A stretch of 44,263 nucleotides of DNA, taken from the NCBI GenBank assembly GCA_946537305.1, contig CAMNFR010000016.1, positions 1-44,263 on the forward strand, given 5' to 3'. Position 1 is the stretch's first letter. Each line of letters begins with the position of its first letter. Of this stretch, positions 40,608 through 44,263 are shown one piece after another. This stretch comes from an uncultured Lachnospiraceae bacterium. Its GTDB lineage: Bacteria > Bacillota > Clostridia > Lachnospirales > Lachnospiraceae. Under the pieces are notes generated by a model, which was given only the letters and a program-made list of their open reading frames with translations, was not told the DNA's origin and did no database searches. A program made the position numbers and the translations under genes.

Positions 40608-40690
40608 CTACTTATAAAAAAGAATCCTATTCCGCTCCCGGGAAGGGATTCTGGGAAAACTATCGTCGAACCGCTGCGAAGGAGACCATT

Positions 40691-41341
40691 ATGTCCGTCA
40701 CACAATTAAGCTTTGCCGAGCCCTTCTTCTCCATCGACTATGCAGAGAATGAAAAAAGCTGCTATGTCACACAAAAAAGCATGGTGATCAACCTGGCTGA
40801 ACACGAACAGGAGAATATCCTTCTTCCCGGAGACCGGGTCATTCTTCCGCTGAAAGCCGCTGTTGTGCAGGACATAACGCTGAGGAACCTGCGGCGAGCC
40901 TTCATCATCCGCGACTTTGAACGCTGCGATCTGTCGGATCCGGAAAACGCGGCGGCGATCCGCCGCACCTGGAAGACACTGTACGAAATGTCCGGGCTGG
41001 AGCGCCACAGAGGACTGCCCTACTACAAATCCCCGAAGTTCTGCATCGGGGAAGGAAAGCGCCGCATCGAGTTGAATCTCTGCTATGTGGACGAGGGAAT
41101 GGTTCCTTCCGGCCCCCACCGGGATCACGATCGTAATTTTGACGAGGTCCACGCACAGATCCTGGGATACGGGATGATGCGCATCTACGATTACGAGGAC
41201 AACACACACATCCATCAGGAACTGAACATGGCGCCGGGGACGGTACACGACAAGATGTATGACGCCGAAGGGAAATATCCCTGGCATGAGTATAAGAGCG
41301 TAACCCCCTGTGTCTACTGCCCTATTGAGCTGGACCGGTAA
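40691..41341 (+). CDS. cupin-like protein A, paralogue of the gene at 43575
   Basis: A 216-residue cytosolic protein of unknown function. It shares with the protein at 43575 a start LSFxEPF, a WK..YEMSGLERHRGLPYYKS block, and a C-terminal half with PSGPHRDHD, EVHAQILGYG, PGTVHD and YPWHEYKS. The His/Asp/Glu spacing (HxxH, ExHxQ, then a later GTxH) resembles the two metal-binding motifs of a cupin barrel, so a metal-dependent isomerase, lyase or dioxygenase is possible; that is inference. It is the first gene of the LysR-controlled cluster, followed after 57 bp by the Gfo/Idh/MocA gene. The start has GAAGGAGACC upstream. I do not recognise a named family. Confidence 0.65.
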   Translation: MSVTQLSFAEPFFSIDYAENEKSCYVTQKSMVINLAEHEQENILLPGDRVILPLKAAVVQDITLRNLRRAFIIRDFERCDLSDPENAAAIRRTWKTLYEMSGLERHRGLPYYKSPKFCIGEGKRRIELNLCYVDEGMVPSGPHRDHDRNFDEVHAQILGYGMMRIYDYEDNTHIHQELNMAPGTVHDKMYDAEGKYPWHEYKSVTPCVYCPIELDR

Positions 41342-41398
41342 GTGGCCTGCCGCGCAGGATACCGTCGAACCGCACTACCCTTCAAGGAGGATCTCATC

Positions 41399-42577
41399 AT
41401 GAAAGAAAGAAGAAGAATTACGATTGGAACCGTCGGATACGGATACGGCGCATTTCTGCATGTGAACGGCTATCTGAACGCGGGTGGCATTCCGATCCGG
41501 CTGAAAACAGTCTGTGCGAGAAATGAGGAGAAGGCGGAAGCGTTCCGTGCAAAATACGGATACGAGCAGGTCTGCACCTCCTATGAGGAACTGGTCGCGG
41601 ATCCCGAGATCGATCTGATAGACCTCAGCGTCCCGCCCCGCCTGCACATTCCCTACTGCATCATGGCCCTGAAGGCCGGGAAGAGCGTTATCTGTGAAAA
41701 GCCGATCACCGGGTATTTCGGCGACGGCAGCGATAACATCGGCAGGACTGTCTCCAAGGCGGACATGTGGAAGGCAATGGACCGGGATCTGGCGGAACTG
41801 AAAAAAGCCATCGATGAGAGCACCGGTCACTTCTTCTACGCCGAGGATTTCGTCTACGCCACGCCCGTTCTGAAGGCGGCGGAGATCCTTCGGGCCAAGA
41901 AGAGCAAGATCATGTTCATGAACGGCATCGAATCCATCATCGGTTCCACCAGCGAGGCCGCCAGCGAGTGGAAGAACTTCGGCGGCGGCACCATGATGAG
42001 AAACGGTATCCACATCCTCTCGACCATGCTTTATCTGAAGCAGGTGGAGGCAGAGGCCCGCGGGGAGGAGATTCATGTAAAGAGCGTCATGGCGGAGATG
42101 GGGCAGATCAGCAAGGTTCCGCTGAAGGAGGGAGAGCGCCAGTACGCCCAGGCCCATCCCAACGATGTGGAGGACTGCGCGAATGTAATCCTCACCTTCT
42201 CCGACGGATCCATGTGCAACATCATCGGCACCGACGCGGTGATCGGCGGCTCCGCCAACCATGTCACCGTGGCCTGCAACGATATGAAATTCCAGCTGAA
42301 TATCACCCAGAACGATCTGTTGAAGACCTACTGTTGTGATGACAACGGCCTGGACGGCGTGTACTGGGGCGAACTGAACCCGCCGAAGACCGGCTGGAAC
42401 AATGTTTTCGTCAGCGACGAGGTGGTCCGTGGTTATACCGGCGAAATGAAGGCCTTCCTGGAGGCGATGGAGTACGGTACCCGGCCGGAGACCTCCTTTG
42501 AACTGGCCTACGAGATCATCCGCGTGGTCTACGCCGCCTTCCGCTCCGCGGAAGAAGGCCGGCGCATCGAACTGTAA
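41399..42577 (+). CDS. Gfo/Idh/MocA family oxidoreductase
   Basis: A 392-residue NAD(P)-dependent sugar oxidoreductase. The Rossmann loop is GTVGYGYGAFLHV near residues 10-22, the EKP motif follows at 100-102 (VICEKPI), and the C-terminal alpha/beta domain carries the GGGTMMRNGIHIL segment with the likely catalytic His. Enzymes of this family oxidise or reduce a ring hydroxyl, often C3, of sugars or cyclitols. Unlike most relatives it has an insertion after the EKP motif (YFGDGSDNIGRTVSKADM). The start has CAAGGAGGATC upstream. It is flanked by cupin-like genes and a TIM-barrel isomerase, consistent with an oxidation, elimination or epimerisation pathway for a sugar or glycoside. Confidence 0.9.
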   Translation: MKERRRITIGTVGYGYGAFLHVNGYLNAGGIPIRLKTVCARNEEKAEAFRAKYGYEQVCTSYEELVADPEIDLIDLSVPPRLHIPYCIMALKAGKSVICEKPITGYFGDGSDNIGRTVSKADMWKAMDRDLAELKKAIDESTGHFFYAEDFVYATPVLKAAEILRAKKSKIMFMNGIESIIGSTSEAASEWKNFGGGTMMRNGIHILSTMLYLKQVEAEARGEEIHVKSVMAEMGQISKVPLKEGERQYAQAHPNDVEDCANVILTFSDGSMCNIIGTDAVIGGSANHVTVACNDMKFQLNITQNDLLKTYCCDDNGLDGVYWGELNPPKTGWNNVFVSDEVVRGYTGEMKAFLEAMEYGTRPETSFELAYEIIRVVYAAFRSAEEGRRIEL

Positions 42578-42661
42578 CCATACATCTGCACTGCGCACAG
42601 GGATCACCTGCTGTTTCTGAAGCAATTGTTCTTATGAACCGATAAAGGAGTACAAGCGACT

Positions 42662-43483
42662 ATGGGAATGAAATTCAGTATCTGTACGGTGGACCGGCCA
42701 CTGGAATCCACCTCCCCCTTCCCGCTCCGGGGGGCCAGCTATGAGGAGTGCGCGGCTGTGGCGGAGATGCTGGGATATGACGGCATTGAGCTTCAGATTC
42801 AGGATCCGTCCAAATACGATCCCAGGGAATTAAAAGCGAGTCTGGACCGCCACGGGCTGCAGTGCTCCGCCGTCACCACCGGTCTGGCCTACCTCTTCGA
42901 GGGAATGAGCATGGTTCATCCTGACGAGAAGGTCCGCCTCGCCACCGTGGAGCGGCTGCACCGCCAGCTGGATCTGGCGCGGGAGCTGGAATCCCAGATT
43001 CTCATCGGATATCTCCGGGGCCGGAAGGCGCCCGGTCAGTCAGATCAGGAATTCGAGGATATCCTGACGGACAGCGTGTCCCGGGTCCTGGAGTACGCGG
43101 AGCAGATCCAGACGCCCGTGGTCATGGAGCAGATCAACCGCAACGACGGCGATGTATTCTGCACCACCGAGCGGACCATGACCTTCCTGGAGAAGTTTCA
43201 CTCGGACCTTCTCCTTTATAACGGTGACACCTATCATATGATTACTGAGGACCACGACGTCCCCGGTGCCATCCGCCGGTCCCTCGGCAAGCTGGTGCTC
43301 TTCCACGTCTCGGACGAGGGGCGCCTGCTGCCGGACGACGCCCATTTTGACTTCCGCGAGGCCGCCGATACCCTGAAAGCCGCCGGATATGACAAGTGGG
43401 TCAGTATCGAGGCCAGGCCGGAGCCCACCAGCTTCGAGGCCGCCCGCCGGGGACTTCAGTACCTCCGCCGGGTATTCGGATAA
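42662..43483 (+). CDS. TIM-barrel sugar isomerase/epimerase (AP endonuclease 2 family)
   Basis: A 273-residue xylose isomerase-like TIM barrel. Metal ligands typical of tagatose-3-epimerase and IolI/IolE relatives can be seen in order: Glu in VVMEQINR, Asp and His in NGDTYHMITED, His in LVLFHVSDEGR, and Glu in WVSIEARPEP. SDEGRLLPDDAHFDF corresponds to the substrate loop SDxxRxxPGxGHxDF. It probably isomerises, epimerises or cleaves the 3-keto sugar made by the neighbouring oxidoreductase. The start at 42662 has AAAGGAG about 11 bp upstream. Together with the Gfo/Idh/MocA gene it recalls gut bacterial 3-oxo-glycoside pathways, but substrate assignment is speculative. Confidence 0.88.
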   Translation: MGMKFSICTVDRPLESTSPFPLRGASYEECAAVAEMLGYDGIELQIQDPSKYDPRELKASLDRHGLQCSAVTTGLAYLFEGMSMVHPDEKVRLATVERLHRQLDLARELESQILIGYLRGRKAPGQSDQEFEDILTDSVSRVLEYAEQIQTPVVMEQINRNDGDVFCTTERTMTFLEKFHSDLLLYNGDTYHMITEDHDVPGAIRRSLGKLVLFHVSDEGRLLPDDAHFDFREAADTLKAAGYDKWVSIEARPEPTSFEAARRGLQYLRRVFG

Positions 43484-43484
43484 C

Positions 43485-43552
43485 GTGACAGAGGGACGTA
43501 CCTTTTGTCACATTGCGTACAATGTGTGACAGAAGGTACGTCCCCCTGTCAC
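43485..43552. repeat. 68-bp imperfect palindrome inside the catabolic cluster
   Basis: GTGACAGAGGGACGTACC and GGTACGTCCCCCTGTCAC form the arms around CATTGCGTACAATG, a near copy of the perfect palindrome at 11885-11952. It begins 1 bp after the isomerase stop and ends 22 bp before the second cupin-like gene, so it separates two genes of one apparent operon. Confidence 0.88.
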
Positions 43553-43574
43553 CAACCATGTAAGGAGAACAGCC

Positions 43575-44201
43575 ATGATTCAGAGATTATCTTTTGGTGA
43601 ACCCTTTATTGAGAGTCGCTATATTCAGGACGAAGCAGACTATACTACCCCGGGCCATTGCATCCTGATCAATCTGGACATCGAAAAAAGCATCTTGCTG
43701 GAGGGTGTATATTCTCTTCCGCCGCTGACCGCTATCCGCACCTGCGGGACGCACATTCAGGTCCCCGGCAAAGCGCTGCTGATCTGCAACGCCGGCACCA
43801 TCGACCTGACGGATCTGCAGACCCTGGACTGCTTGCGGAAGGTCTGGAAATCGAACTGGGAACTGACACATCTGGAAAAGCACCGCGGCGTTCCCTATTA
43901 TAAATCCTCCCGCATCACCATCGACAATATCACCATGAATTTCTGTCTGGTATCCGAGCCGAACAGTCCCTCCGGAATTCACAGGGAGCACGACGGGAAG
44001 ATCCGGGAGCTCCACGTTCAGCTGGTGGGAGAAGGTGCCGTCGACCTGATGCGCTCGGAGGATCCCTCTTCCATGTTTGCCTCCCTGTCACTGACGGCGG
44101 GCACCACCCATATCCCCACCTGGGATGTAGAGGGAAATTACCCCTGGCACCGTTTCCGCAGCAAGACCCGCTGCATCTTCCTGGCGGTGGAAATTCGGTA
44201 A
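43575..44201 (+). CDS. cupin-like protein B, paralogue of the gene at 40691
   Basis: A 208-residue protein, clearly related to the gene at 40691: LSFGEPF at the start, WELTHLEKHRGVPYYKS in the middle, and PSGIHREHD, ELHVQLVGEG, AGTTHIP and NYPWHRFRSKTRC at the end. All histidines shared by the two copies are kept, so both are likely functional. They have diverged widely elsewhere, suggesting a heteromeric pair or two substrates rather than a recent duplication. The ATG has GTAAGGAGAAC upstream. A palindromic repeat separates it from the isomerase gene, and a half copy of the repeat follows it. Function is unknown; a metal-dependent cupin enzyme is the best guess. Confidence 0.65.
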   Translation: MIQRLSFGEPFIESRYIQDEADYTTPGHCILINLDIEKSILLEGVYSLPPLTAIRTCGTHIQVPGKALLICNAGTIDLTDLQTLDCLRKVWKSNWELTHLEKHRGVPYYKSSRITIDNITMNFCLVSEPNSPSGIHREHDGKIRELHVQLVGEGAVDLMRSEDPSSMFASLSLTAGTTHIPTWDVEGNYPWHRFRSKTRCIFLAVEIR

Positions 44202-44208
44202 ATGACGC

Positions 44209-44227
44209 GTGACAAGGGGACGTACCC
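44209..44227. repeat. half copy of the GGGGACGTACC repeat
   Basis: GTGACAAGGGGACGTACCC matches the left arm of the 11885-11952 palindrome exactly over 18 bases, but the next bases (AATGCAATTAAG) do not continue the palindrome before the window ends. Confidence 0.7.
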
Positions 44228-44263
44228 AATGCAATTAAGTTAAGGCTGATCCCACTATAACCT

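Overview
The window looks like a chromosomal stretch of an anaerobic, gut-type Clostridia/Lachnospiraceae bacterium (inference). The reasons are moderately GC-rich coding sequence, strong GGAGG ribosome binding sites, butyrate kinase next to phosphate acetyltransferase, lysine-rich Ig-like (Big_2 type) surface proteins, a probable DUF4317 protein, and scattered palindromes built on a GTGACAAGGGGACGTACC-like core. No tRNA, rRNA, CRISPR array, phage gene or transposase was seen.

0.1-9.5 kb: after an alpha/beta hydrolase comes a tight minus-strand operon running from 8568 down to 957. It encodes a secreted protein with a tandem array of N-X-S/T sequons, an STT3/PglB/AglB-type oligosaccharyltransferase, a Wzx/MATE-like flippase, a GT4 glycosyltransferase and a double GT2 glycosyltransferase. 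A further GT2 gene is divergent from it. This is the standout: a self-contained candidate bacterial N-glycosylation system in which an acceptor rich in D/E-X-N-X-S/T sites is the first gene and the transferase the second.

9.6-16.3 kb: buk-pta (acyl phosphate/ATP metabolism), a possible double-glycine-leader peptide followed by a rhodanese-like protein, a GNAT acetyltransferase, an MgtC/SapB membrane protein, an SGNH hydrolase and an unknown protein. Palindromic and tandem repeats lie between some of these genes.

16.4-25.3 kb: a 1945-residue secreted protein with an aerolysin/ETX-MTX2-like segment and many Ig-like modules, ending at a clear terminator. Then come homoserine dehydrogenase, a GNAT-cytidine deaminase fusion and a free-standing pyruvate kinase C-terminal domain. 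A 568-bp gene-free stretch follows, holding four symmetrically placed copies of TTTACAACCCA.

25.9-31.4 kb: housekeeping and accessory genes: DUF4317-like, HD hydrolase, a FUSC/ArAE membrane protein with a degenerate HAD-like tail, uridine kinase, DJ-1/PfpI, Nudix and a cyclase-family amidohydrolase.

31.5-39.6 kb: a Na/Pi symporter with an OmpR-type response regulator and sensor kinase, preceded by TTTACA repeats like a Pho box. Next are a soluble hybrid histidine kinase with two receiver domains and a small secreted Ig-like protein.

39.6-44.2 kb: a LysR regulator divergent from a catabolic cluster of two paralogous cupin-like proteins, a Gfo/Idh/MocA oxidoreductase and a TIM-barrel sugar isomerase/epimerase. 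This probably handles an unusual sugar or glycoside by an oxidation/elimination route.

All functions are read from motifs by eye. No database search was possible.
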